NCBI GenBank assembly: GCA_003224695.1
Contig: QHZO01000003.1
Location: 7,759-49,379, forward strand
Length of the DNA stretch: 41,621 nt
Reading direction: 5' to 3'
From: Acidobacteriota bacterium
Lineage (GTDB): Bacteria > Acidobacteriota > Terriglobia > UBA7540
Shown: positions 9,918-18,745 of the stretch, piece by piece
Position numbering within the stretch: the first letter of the stretch is position 1
Layout of the letters: each line of letters opens with the position of its first letter
Position numbers and translations under genes: made by a program
Notes under the pieces: model-generated
Databases searched by the model: none
What the model was told of the DNA's origin: nothing
What the model saw: the letters and a program-made list of their open reading frames with translations, nothing else

Positions 9918-12227
9918 GTGCTCGAAAACATCAAGAATCGCGTCGCCACAATTTTCACCAGCGCCAATATGCAGGAGCGCCGTCCCGCGCTCAAGGCTCA
10001 CATGGAGAAGAACGTCCCCGGCGTTTTCGTCATCGGCGACCTCGCCGGCGCGCCGGTCATCAAGCTGGCCATGGACCAGGGGTTTGAAGTCATCGAGCAC
10101 ATCGCGTCGCTCGCCGACGCCCGTACTCAGGACCCAAACATTTACGACCTGCTCATCGCCGGTGCGGGCGCCGCCGGGTTGAACGCCGCGCTCGCGGCCA
10201 AAGACCGGGGCCTCAGGACGCTGGTCCTCGAAAAATCCAAGCTCGCCAACACCATCGAAAACTTTCCGGAAGGCAAATGGGTTTACGCCGAGCCGGACCA
10301 GATTCCGCCGAAAGGCAAACTTTGGCTCGACGGCGCGCGCAAGGAAGACTTGATCGCCCGCTGGGGCCAGATCGTTCGCGATAACGCGCTCGACGTGCGG
10401 ACCGAAGAGGGATTAAAAAAGCTCGAGAAACTTCCCCAAGGCGGCTTCCGCGCGCTGAGCGAAAAATCCGAGTACCAGGCACGGCGCGTCCTCATCGCCA
10501 CCGGACAGCGCGGCAACCCACGCAAGTTGGGTGTCCCCGGAGAAGATCGCGAGAACGTTTATCACCAGCTCTACAGCCCTCGCCACTACCACCAGGAGGA
10601 TATTTTGGTGGTGGGCGGCGGCAACAGCGCCGTCGAAGCCGCGCTGGTTCTTTCCGAGCAGAACTGCGTGCGCCTTTCATATCGCGGCGACGAGTTTGCC
10701 CGCCTCTTTAAGGATAACGAACGAAAGCTTCAGGAGGCCGTGGCCGCCAAGAAGATCGAGCTCTTGCTCCATTCGAACGTCAGGGAGTTCCGCGAGAAGG
10801 AAGCGATTCTGAACGTTTCTTCGAGCGGGCGAACGGAGACGGCCACCGTCCCCTGCCATCATGCATTTGTTTTGGTGGGCGCCGAACTCCCCACGGCGTT
10901 CCTGAAATCTCTCGGCCTCCAAATGGAGAACGAATGGAACGGCAGTTGGGCGCGCGCCGCATCGCTGGTGCTCGTGACCTTGCTGGGCCTTTGGATATTT
11001 GGTGGACATGCCTCGCTCGCCGGGCGGAGCCTGACGGCCATTCCGAGGGGAGCAGGGCTCTTCGCCGCCGTGCTAGGCCTCGCCACGCTCGTGTGGGCGG
11101 GCCGGCGCGGCGACCGGTTTGCGTGGCTTGGCGTATCGTTTCTTGCCGCCTACACGACTTACGGAGCAAAGCTCGGCGCGGGCCAGGAATTCTGGCCGTA
11201 CCGCGAATGGGGCTACAAGGCGCTGTCGTTCTTCAATCGGCCCTGGTCGTTCTGGTACACGGTTCTCTACACGCTTATCGTGACCGTCTTCGGCATTCAG
11301 GCCCTCAAGCGCTGGGGCATAGATCGCAAAGACAAGTTCCAGGTGTGGCGGTACGTGAGCTTGATTGGGTTCCAGTGGACCTTCTTCTTTTTGATCCCGG
11401 AATTTCTGTTTCAGTGGGCTATCAAGTACCAATGGGTGGGCGCGCGGCTGGCCTCCGACCCCACCTTCGCCCAGCAAGCCTGGCGCGCCTACGGAATCGT
11501 TTACGCCTGGCCGCTGTTCTTCTACACATTCTTCTATAACCCTTCTCAGGTCTGGGTGGTTTGGGGCGTGCTCCTAACTTTCGTGATCATTCCGGTTTTT
11601 GTTCTCTTCCATGGCAAGCGATATTGCTCCTGGATTTGCGGCTGCGGCGGGCTGGCGGAGACGCTCGGCGACCGCTGGCGGCATCTCGCGCCGAAAGGCC
11701 GTACGAGCATTCGCTGGGAGAAGATGAACTTGGTCGTGCTCATTGCCGCGGCCGTGGTGACGGGAATAATGCTTTTGCGGGACGCGGCCGCCTGGCTCGG
11801 CCGGCCGGCGATGTTCGGTCTCGAGACGTACCACCTGATGGCCGACGTTTGGCTGGTGGGCATTCTCCCCGTGACGCTCTATCCTTTCTTAGGCGGAAAA
11901 ATTTGGTGCCGCTACTGGTGCCCGCTCGCCAAGCTGATGCACGTGATGAGTCACCTCTACACGAAGCTCGGCATCAGCCGCTACGAAATCGTCGCCAACG
12001 ACAAATGCATCGGCTGCACGGAATGTTCGCGAAATTGCCTGGTGGGAATTGACGTGATGCGCTTCGCGCTGAAGCAAGAGCCCATCAACAATGCGGATTC
12101 CTCCTGCATCGGCTGCGGCATCTGCGTCACCGTGTGCCCGATGGACGTGTTGAGCTTCGGCACGGGGGCTCGAAGCCCTCTAGTCCAAATCAGCCCCACG
12201 AATTCGATCGCGGCGGGGCCCGCGTAG
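9918..12227 (+). CDS. FAD-dependent (thioredoxin-reductase-like) oxidoreductase fused to polytopic NapH/CcoG-like 4Fe-4S membrane domain
   Basis: LLIAGAGAAGLNAALAAKDRG, ILVVGGGNSAVEAAL, RYCSWICGCGG, KIWCRYWCPLAKLMH, CIGCTECSRNC, CIGCGICVTVCPMDVL; GTG start at 9918. Confidence 0.85.
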   Translation: MLENIKNRVATIFTSANMQERRPALKAHMEKNVPGVFVIGDLAGAPVIKLAMDQGFEVIEHIASLADARTQDPNIYDLLIAGAGAAGLNAALAAKDRGLRTLVLEKSKLANTIENFPEGKWVYAEPDQIPPKGKLWLDGARKEDLIARWGQIVRDNALDVRTEEGLKKLEKLPQGGFRALSEKSEYQARRVLIATGQRGNPRKLGVPGEDRENVYHQLYSPRHYHQEDILVVGGGNSAVEAALVLSEQNCVRLSYRGDEFARLFKDNERKLQEAVAAKKIELLLHSNVREFREKEAILNVSSSGRTETATVPCHHAFVLVGAELPTAFLKSLGLQMENEWNGSWARAASLVLVTLLGLWIFGGHASLAGRSLTAIPRGAGLFAAVLGLATLVWAGRRGDRFAWLGVSFLAAYTTYGAKLGAGQEFWPYREWGYKALSFFNRPWSFWYTVLYTLIVTVFGIQALKRWGIDRKDKFQVWRYVSLIGFQWTFFFLIPEFLFQWAIKYQWVGARLASDPTFAQQAWRAYGIVYAWPLFFYTFFYNPSQVWVVWGVLLTFVIIPVFVLFHGKRYCSWICGCGGLAETLGDRWRHLAPKGRTSIRWEKMNLVVLIAAAVVTGIMLLRDAAAWLGRPAMFGLETYHLMADVWLVGILPVTLYPFLGGKIWCRYWCPLAKLMHVMSHLYTKLGISRYEIVANDKCIGCTECSRNCLVGIDVMRFALKQEPINNADSSCIGCGICVTVCPMDVLSFGTGARSPLVQISPTNSIAAGPA

Positions 12228-12282
12228 GGGCGCAAGGCCTTCCGCCCCTGCTTGATTTCGAAATTACGTTCCGCGCCCCTAC
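12224..12282. repeat. GTAGGGGCGC ... GCGCCCCTAC inverted repeat supplying the upstream stop codon
   Basis: GTAGGGGCGC at 12224 and its exact reverse complement at 12273; TAG at 12225-12227 is the stop of the upstream CDS. Confidence 0.8.
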
Positions 12283-12323
12283 CGGGTCCCATCGCTGGAA
12301 TTTCGGATAAACTGCTTGGCCGT

Positions 12324-13436
12324 ATGAGGATTGTCGAGCTCCGACTGCATTGGGTCCGAATTCCGCTCCACGAGCCTTTTCGCATTTCGAGCGGCGAAGT
12401 GTCGGCGAAAGACGCGATCCTCGTCGAATTGACTGCGGAGGACGGAACGAAGGGTTGGGGCGAGGCCTCGCCCATGACAGGATCGTTCTACTCCGCCGAG
12501 ACGCCGGAATCCACGTGGAAATTTCTGTGCGACCGCCTGGTACCAAACTTTTTGAGCCGGCCGGAGCTCGATCCACAACAGTGCTCCGACCAGCTTGCGG
12601 AATTTCCGGGCGAGCCCTTCGCCAAGGCGGGGCTCGAAGGCGCGGTATGGGACCTTCGCGCGAATAGGGAGCGGCAGCCGCTCTGGGCGATGCTGGGCGG
12701 AAGCGCGCGCCCCATCGAAACCGGGGCCGCCATCGGCCTCTTTCCAACCGTCGAGGAATTGCTCGAGCGCGTGAATAAATTTCTCGGGCAGGGTTACCGC
12801 CGCATCAAAATCAAAATTGCGCCCGGCCACGACGTGGAGCTTGTGCGCGCGGTCCGCGGACGATTTGGCGGTATTCCCCTGATGGTGGACGCGAACGCAG
12901 CCTACGGGGTTCGAGATTTTCGGGTGTTCAAGGAGCTCGACCGTTATGACCTTATGATGATCGAGCAGCCCTTGGCGCGCGAAAGTCTCGAAGAGCACGC
13001 CGAGCTTCAGCGGCAATTGCGGACACCGATTTGCCTGGATGAGTCGGCCGAGGACCTCGAAGCCGTTCAAAAGATCATTCGGCTTCAGAGCGCGCGAATT
13101 TTGAATATCAAAGTCCAGCGCATGGGCGGGCTGTGGCGCGCCAAACGCGCGCACGACGCCGCCGAGGCCGCGGGAATCCCTTGCTGGCTCGGCACCATGC
13201 CTCAGCTTGGCATCGCCTCCGCGCAGGGGCTGCACCTTCGAACGCTTCCGAATTTTCTTTTCCCGACCGATGTTGAGGCTTCTTCGCGGTGGTTCGCCGA
13301 TGATATTATCGCGCCGCCGATCGAAGTCTCGCGGGAGGGGCTCATCGAATTCCCGGAAGGGCCGGGCACGGGTTTTACCGTGCTTCCCGACAAGATCGCG
13401 AAATTCCGCATTTGCTCCGAGGTTTTCCGGTTGTGA
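12324..13436 (+). CDS. enolase-superfamily enzyme (OSBS/NSAR or dipeptide-epimerase-like)
   Basis: RIVELRLHWVRIPLHEPFRISSG, KIKI (KxK), MVDANAAY, MMIEQPL, CLDESAED, NIKVQRMGGL. Confidence 0.85.
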   Translation: MRIVELRLHWVRIPLHEPFRISSGEVSAKDAILVELTAEDGTKGWGEASPMTGSFYSAETPESTWKFLCDRLVPNFLSRPELDPQQCSDQLAEFPGEPFAKAGLEGAVWDLRANRERQPLWAMLGGSARPIETGAAIGLFPTVEELLERVNKFLGQGYRRIKIKIAPGHDVELVRAVRGRFGGIPLMVDANAAYGVRDFRVFKELDRYDLMMIEQPLARESLEEHAELQRQLRTPICLDESAEDLEAVQKIIRLQSARILNIKVQRMGGLWRAKRAHDAAEAAGIPCWLGTMPQLGIASAQGLHLRTLPNFLFPTDVEASSRWFADDIIAPPIEVSREGLIEFPEGPGTGFTVLPDKIAKFRICSEVFRL

Positions 13437-14416
13437 GCACAGTCAAGATTGAAGATTGCCGGGGTCGCCTCATCCACGGGTTAATCCCCGCCGTCCCCGT
13501 TCCGTTTAACTCGCGCGGCGAAATCGCTCGTGACGCTCAGAAGTGTTACGCGTCATTTCTGGCTCAGGAGCCAATTGCGGGCGTCGCTGTCTGGGCACAT
13601 ACGGGGCGAGGGTTGCATCTCTCGCGATTGCAGCGCCTGGAGGTGCTCGAAAGCTGGGCGCAGGCCCTCGGCGCGGGGTCGCTCATCGTTGCGGGGGTTG
13701 GCGGTTTGCGCGAAGCGAGTGCCGACTTTCCCGCCTACACGAACTCGGCCGTCGAGATGGCTCGTGACGCGCTCGGCCACGGCGCCCACGCTCTGCTCAT
13801 TCATCCTCCGCGCCTCTTTCATGGCGTCAAGGACAGCGATGAGCTCATCCTGGATTTTCACAGCCGCATCGCGGAACTCGGCGCGCCGGTCATTCTTTTC
13901 CACCTCTACGAGGCGGCCGGCGGCATCCTCTATTCGCCCCAGCTCCTGCGGCGGCTTTTATCGCTGCCCAACGTCGCCGGCATCAAGCTGGCGACGCTCG
14001 ACAGCGTCATGACATTTCAGGATGTCGCCGGACTCATCGCCGAAGAATTCCCCGAACAAATTCTCATCACCGGCGAGGACCGGTTTCTTGGCTACAGCCT
14101 GATGTGCGGCGCCCGGAGCGCGCTGGTGGGAATGGGCGCGGCCGCGACGAGCCTCCAAAGCCAATTGCTCGAAAGTTTCTTTGACGGTCGTTCGGCGGAA
14201 TTCCTCGAGCTCTCGCGCCGCGTGGACCGGCTCTCCCAGGCGCTCTTTATCGCGCCGATGGAGGGCTACATCCGGCGAGTGCTTTGGGCGCTCGTTCACG
14301 AGGGCGTCATGGGACTCGAATCCGCCTCGGACCCGTGGGGGCCGGAGCTGGCCGAGGGCGAATTTATCCGCCTCGGGAAAGTTTTGAAGGACCTTAAGGC
14401 CGAGCCGCCGCCGTGA
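13433..14416 (+). CDS. dihydrodipicolinate synthase / N-acetylneuraminate lyase-like (DapA superfamily)
   Basis: LIHGLIPAVPVPF, HLYEAAGG, VAGIKLATLDSVMTF (Schiff-base Lys); GTGA overlap with upstream stop. Confidence 0.85.
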   Translation: MSTVKIEDCRGRLIHGLIPAVPVPFNSRGEIARDAQKCYASFLAQEPIAGVAVWAHTGRGLHLSRLQRLEVLESWAQALGAGSLIVAGVGGLREASADFPAYTNSAVEMARDALGHGAHALLIHPPRLFHGVKDSDELILDFHSRIAELGAPVILFHLYEAAGGILYSPQLLRRLLSLPNVAGIKLATLDSVMTFQDVAGLIAEEFPEQILITGEDRFLGYSLMCGARSALVGMGAAATSLQSQLLESFFDGRSAEFLELSRRVDRLSQALFIAPMEGYIRRVLWALVHEGVMGLESASDPWGPELAEGEFIRLGKVLKDLKAEPPP

Positions 14417-14422
14417 ATTCGC

Positions 14423-15712
14423 ATGTTCGAATTTCTGCCACCGCGAGCCCGCCTGAGGGGTTCGCCTCATCCCGGCGAAGAGAATGCCCGCAAAATCGCC
14501 AACGATTTCGAGCGGTTTCGCGACGCCCTGCCGCGTTCCCTTGAAGATTATGTTCTTTCAACTTACGAATTCAATCTCGCGAGCCGCTATGGCGGGCTGC
14601 CCGTAAAGAATCCCTTCGGCAAAGCTTCCGGCCAGCTTTCCGTGGCTCACCACCAAATCGAAAAGGACGCCGAAGCGGGCCTCGGCTTCGCCATTCTCAA
14701 GACTTTGATCGCCCAGGACCGCGCCGGACGGCAGTCAATGCACGAGTGGGCGATTCCGGAAACGCACATGGCCGTGGAACGAATCTGCGGCCGCAGCGGC
14801 GTCGAGGGCTGGACCGTCACCTGGAAAGGCCGCGGGTGGTACGACACCTTTGAGGCCTATTGCGATTTTTTCGACCGGTCACTGGCCGCGGCTCAACAGG
14901 CGGGAATGCTCGTCGTGCCTTCAGTCAAGTACCATTTGCCGACGCCCGAAGAGAATTCCTGGAAGAAAGAAGAATACGAGTTCACCACCGCGGCGCTGCT
15001 CGACCGATGGCGGCGGCATTGCGCCGCCACGCCGATGCCCCTCGAAAAAGATTTCAGCCCGACGCTCGCCGGCTCCTCGCGCGCAAGCGCCAAGGCGACC
15101 GTGCTCGAATGGCTTGCTACGGTCCCCGGCCTCATCCACGGCGCGGCAGCGGGCCGAGTCTCGTTGGGGTTGAAGATTTTCAATGCATTATTCGAGGACG
15201 ATTTCCAGTTGGAGATGCTCCGCGCCGTCACCGCGTGCGCCGCTGAAGAGCGAGCGGGATTTCTCGTTTACGCCAATCGCCTGTTTGATCCGGCCAGGGT
15301 CTACGAAGGCCATCAAGGCGTGGCGTATGGCGGGCCGGACTTAAGCGACCGTAATCTCGCGGTGCTCGAACGGTGGCTCGATAGCCGGACGGTGAGCCCG
15401 CTTCCTTTCAGCGCCACGGGCGACATATCCTCTGGACGCCTGGCTGCGGAATACCTGCTGCGCGGCGCTTCGAGCTTCCAAATGCACACGCTCTTCCAGT
15501 TGCCCGACGGCGAATACGCGATGCGAGCGGGGGCGAAGACCGCCAAGGCGCTGCACCTGCTCCTGTTTCATCCGCAGGAGGGATTCATCGCCTGGGCGCT
15601 CGATCTCGGCCGGCGGTTCGGCTGGAAGCCCGGCATTAACGTCGAAGAAATGGCAAGCTGGTGTCGCGGCAATTGGAAAACCATTCGCGAGGCGCTCGAC
15701 ATCCGGGCCTGA
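14423..15712 (+). CDS. dihydroorotate dehydrogenase-like flavoprotein (TIM barrel)
   Basis: YGGLPVKNPFGKASGQLS, FSATGDISSGRLAAEYLLRGASSFQMHTLFQLP. Confidence 0.65.
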   Translation: MFEFLPPRARLRGSPHPGEENARKIANDFERFRDALPRSLEDYVLSTYEFNLASRYGGLPVKNPFGKASGQLSVAHHQIEKDAEAGLGFAILKTLIAQDRAGRQSMHEWAIPETHMAVERICGRSGVEGWTVTWKGRGWYDTFEAYCDFFDRSLAAAQQAGMLVVPSVKYHLPTPEENSWKKEEYEFTTAALLDRWRRHCAATPMPLEKDFSPTLAGSSRASAKATVLEWLATVPGLIHGAAAGRVSLGLKIFNALFEDDFQLEMLRAVTACAAEERAGFLVYANRLFDPARVYEGHQGVAYGGPDLSDRNLAVLERWLDSRTVSPLPFSATGDISSGRLAAEYLLRGASSFQMHTLFQLPDGEYAMRAGAKTAKALHLLLFHPQEGFIAWALDLGRRFGWKPGINVEEMASWCRGNWKTIREALDIRA

Positions 15713-15715
15713 ATC

Positions 15716-16558
15716 ATGGAAGTCCATTACCGAGGGATGACACGAGACGATATTCGCGCCGGCATGCGCCTTAAGGACCTTGCAGGCTGGAATCAGACGG
15801 CGCGCGACTGGGAGCGCTTCCTGGAGGCAAACCCGGAAGGCTGCTTTGTCGCGGAAGCGAGTGGCCGAATTGTGGGCACGTCCGCGTCGATTGTCTATGA
15901 AAGGCGATTGGCCTGGGTCGGCATGGTGCTGGTGGACCCGGAATTTCGCCGCCGGGGCATCGGCCTTCGGCTGCTCGACATCGTGCTCGAATTCCTCGAC
16001 GCGCGCCATATCCCGACCGTGAAACTCGACGCGACGCCCGAGGGCCGGCCGATTTACGAGCGGCGCGGATTTGTAGCGGAATACGCGATTGAGCGATGGT
16101 CGCTTGAGCGGCCAACGCCGCCCGCTCGCCCTGCTGAGCCCTTGCCGGCTCTCCTACCGACCATTTTGAAAATGGATTGCGAGGTTTTCGGTTCCGACCG
16201 CTCGTGGCTGCTTTCGTCGGTAGACCGCGACGCGCCGGAATTTACACTCGCCCATGAGGCGGGAGGCCATGTCGTCGCTTACGCGCTCGGCCGGCACGGG
16301 TCGCGCGCGGACCATCTGGGACCCTGGATGGCGGCCACTGAATCTGTCGCCGAAGAGATTCTTGACAATTTCCTGCGCCGCTCGGCTCGCCAGACAATTT
16401 TTGTGGACCTGGTGAAGGCTCATCCGCTTGCGGAAAAAATACTGAGGTCGCGGGGGTTTGTTTTTTCGCGGCCGCTCGCGCGGATGGTCCGAGGGCCGAA
16501 CACGCACCCGGGATGCCCTGAGCTTCTCTCGGCCGTCCTGGGGCCCGAATTCGGATGA
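15716..16558 (+). CDS. GNAT-family N-acetyltransferase
   Basis: GRIVGTSASIVYERRLAWVGMVLVDPEFRRRGIGLRLLDIVL; second GNAT-like half at the C-terminus. Confidence 0.88.
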   Translation: MEVHYRGMTRDDIRAGMRLKDLAGWNQTARDWERFLEANPEGCFVAEASGRIVGTSASIVYERRLAWVGMVLVDPEFRRRGIGLRLLDIVLEFLDARHIPTVKLDATPEGRPIYERRGFVAEYAIERWSLERPTPPARPAEPLPALLPTILKMDCEVFGSDRSWLLSSVDRDAPEFTLAHEAGGHVVAYALGRHGSRADHLGPWMAATESVAEEILDNFLRRSARQTIFVDLVKAHPLAEKILRSRGFVFSRPLARMVRGPNTHPGCPELLSAVLGPEFG

Positions 16559-17740
16559 ACGCCGCCCCCTCCAACCCGTCACGCGTCTTCTATGGTTGGG
16601 CGGTCGCCTTCGCCGCCTTTCTCAATCTTTTTTTCGCCGTGGGAATTGTTTTCTACGGGCTTCCCGTTTTTTACACGTCGTTGGTGGATTCGCTCGGCTT
16701 CCGGCGCGCGCAAGTGACCGAAGGAATCTTCTGGGGATTTGTTCTCACCGCTCCTTTCGTTTACTTCCTGGGCGCCTTAATTGACCGTTTCGGAGCGAAG
16801 CGAATCATCCTGGTGGGACTGCTGCTCGTCGGCCTGCCTCTAGTGGCGATGGGCCGGATGTTACATTCTGGCCGGCCCCATCCCCAACCAAGTCTTGATC
16901 AGCAACTGGTTCGAGCGAAAGCGCGGCCGGGCGATGGGCGTCGCCTACGTGGGGTTGGGCCTGGGCGGAGCGGTGGCGCCGAGGCTCGTCGCGTATCTCA
17001 TCGCGCAGTTTGGCTGGAGGCGGGCGTTTGAAATTACCGGCGTGCTCATCATGGCGGTGCTCTTTCCCGTCGGCTGGCTCGTAACGCGGTCGCGGCCGGA
17101 AGAGCTTGGACTTCGCCGCGAAGGCGCTCGGGAACCTAATAAACCGACGACCGAGCCTCTCAATGTTCGCCGGGCGCTGGCGGCGCGGAATTTCTGGCTG
17201 ATTCTCGTCGGGAGCACGCTGGTCATTGGAGCCATCGGCACGGTCATCCAGCAATTTGTGCTTTTCCTGCGCGACCAGGGCTACTCGACCGCCGAGGCTT
17301 CCAAGATTTCGAGCGCGCTGCTGGTCTCGGGCCTCGCGGGCCGCATCCTCGTGGGATTTCTCGCCGACCGATTTCGAAAGAAAAACGTCATGGCGCTTTT
17401 CTATTTCTTGCTCGCGGCCGCCATTCCGCTTCTCGTGGCGGCGCGTCAGGCAAAGGCCATCTGGTCGTTCGCGCTGGTTTTCGGCTTCGCCATGGGAGCC
17501 GATTACATGCTCATCCCGCTGGTCACGGCGGAATGTTTCGGGCTCGCCTCTCTCGGGCAGTTGCTCTCGCTCATCATCATGGCGGACTCGCTCGGCCAGT
17601 GGTTTGGCCCCTGGCTCGCAGGCCGGATCTTTGATGTGACGGGAAGTTACAATTCGGCGTGGGCCGTCATGACAGCGGCGGGCATCGCAGGGGCCGTGGC
17701 GATTTACGCCGTTGACCCGAAAAGAAACACTGCTTCGTAG
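16555..17740 (+). pseudogene. MFS transporter, frame-disrupted by an apparent internal deletion
   Basis: MNAAPSNPSRVFYGWAVAFAAFLNLFF...RIILVGLLLVGLPLVAMGRM in frame 1; then YILAGPIPNQVLISNWFERKRGRAMGVAYVGLGLGGAVAP in another frame from about 16862. Confidence 0.85.
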
Positions 17741-17766
17741 GGGCAATTCATGAATTGCCCCTACGA
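17735..17766. repeat. perfect 32-bp palindrome TCGTAGGGGCAATTCATGAATTGCCCCTACGA
   Basis: Sequence equals its own reverse complement; carries TAG stops of both convergent genes. Confidence 0.95.
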
Positions 17767-18000
17767 GATTGGCTTGGGCTCAGGAGGGGGCAAGTCTCGC
17801 GCCGACACTTCCGACTGAAAGTTGATCTTTTTGTGCGTGCTGTCGCAGAAGGGTTTGTTTTGCGAATGCCCGCAGCGGCAAAGGCTCAGCGAAGTGCGCC
17901 CGCCCAATCCGAAGGGCTTACCTGCCATATCGCAAATTTCAAAATCCCCTTCCACGCGCAGCGAGCCGTTGTTTCGGACGATTATTTTGGTGCCAGCCAA
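17761..18000 (-). CDS. CDGSH iron-sulfur domain protein
   Basis: MAGTKIIVRNNGSLRVEGDFEICD...LCRCGHSQNKPFCDSTHKKINF. Confidence 0.9.
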   Translation of the reverse strand: MAGTKIIVRNNGSLRVEGDFEICDMAGKPFGLGGRTSLSLCRCGHSQNKPFCDSTHKKINFQSEVSARDLPPPEPKPIS

Positions 18001-18010
18001 GGGATCCTCC

Positions 18011-18442
18011 TTAAAAAGGCTTAATCATAACCAGAATGACGATGCCAAGAAATGTCGCAGCGATGGCGCCGTGGATGGCTTTCGCAAAACGGCGCGTGAG
18101 AGGTGCCACACCCCGGTGGTATTCACGCGCGCGGAACCAGGCCATCAGGTCGAGCGCGATGAGGACCGCGACGAGGGTCAGCTTCGCGTGCAGCCAGTGC
18201 TGGTAAAGGTAGGCGGGCTGAATGGCGACGACCACGATTCCCGCGATCACGGTGATGGCGGCGCCGGGGTGCGCCACGCCCTTGAACAGCACCCGCTCCA
18301 GCCGCTCGAGCGCGCGGCGGGCTTCGGCCGAAGTCTCCACCGATTCCGCCGCCATCACTTGCGTGGCGACCATCAGCCCGCCCATCCAGAACACAAAACC
18401 TACTACGTGAAAAACCAGCGCCCAGGCCGTGGGGCTGTTCAT
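18011..18442 (-). CDS. HemJ/CopD-like four-helix membrane protein
   Basis: WALVFHVVGFVFWMGGLMVATQ...HPGAAITVIAGIVVV...HWLHAKLTLVAVLIALD. Confidence 0.7.
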   Translation of the reverse strand: MNSPTAWALVFHVVGFVFWMGGLMVATQVMAAESVETSAEARRALERLERVLFKGVAHPGAAITVIAGIVVVAIQPAYLYQHWLHAKLTLVAVLIALDLMAWFRAREYHRGVAPLTRRFAKAIHGAIAATFLGIVILVMIKPF

Positions 18443-18522
18443 TCTTCACCGCCTTCGCCCGCATCGTGAAAAAACATTTTGCTCGAAACCGAGATTGAAA
18501 GCCAGAGAAACCAGGAGCCGGC

Positions 18523-18626
18523 AGTGTCTCACTTTGCTGTAGCGGCGCACTATGAGCGCCGAAATCATTAAAAATAAAGATCGGCGGTCATAGACCGCCG
18601 CTACAGGATGATCAAATTGAGACACT
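18523..18626. repeat. 104-bp inverted-repeat (MITE-like) element
   Basis: AGTGTCTCA...CTGTAGCGGCGCACTATGAGCGCCG ... CGGCGGTCATAGACCGCCGCTACAG...TGAGACACT. Confidence 0.75.
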
Positions 18627-18745
18627 ACCGAGGAGCCGCCCCGCTCGTACGCTGTCGTCGCAACTTGTTCGGGCCACTTTCATCATGTAAGATGGCGCGT
18701 CAAAGGAGCCTTGAAGTCGCGCGGCAGACGTCTGGAGGTGCGGTT

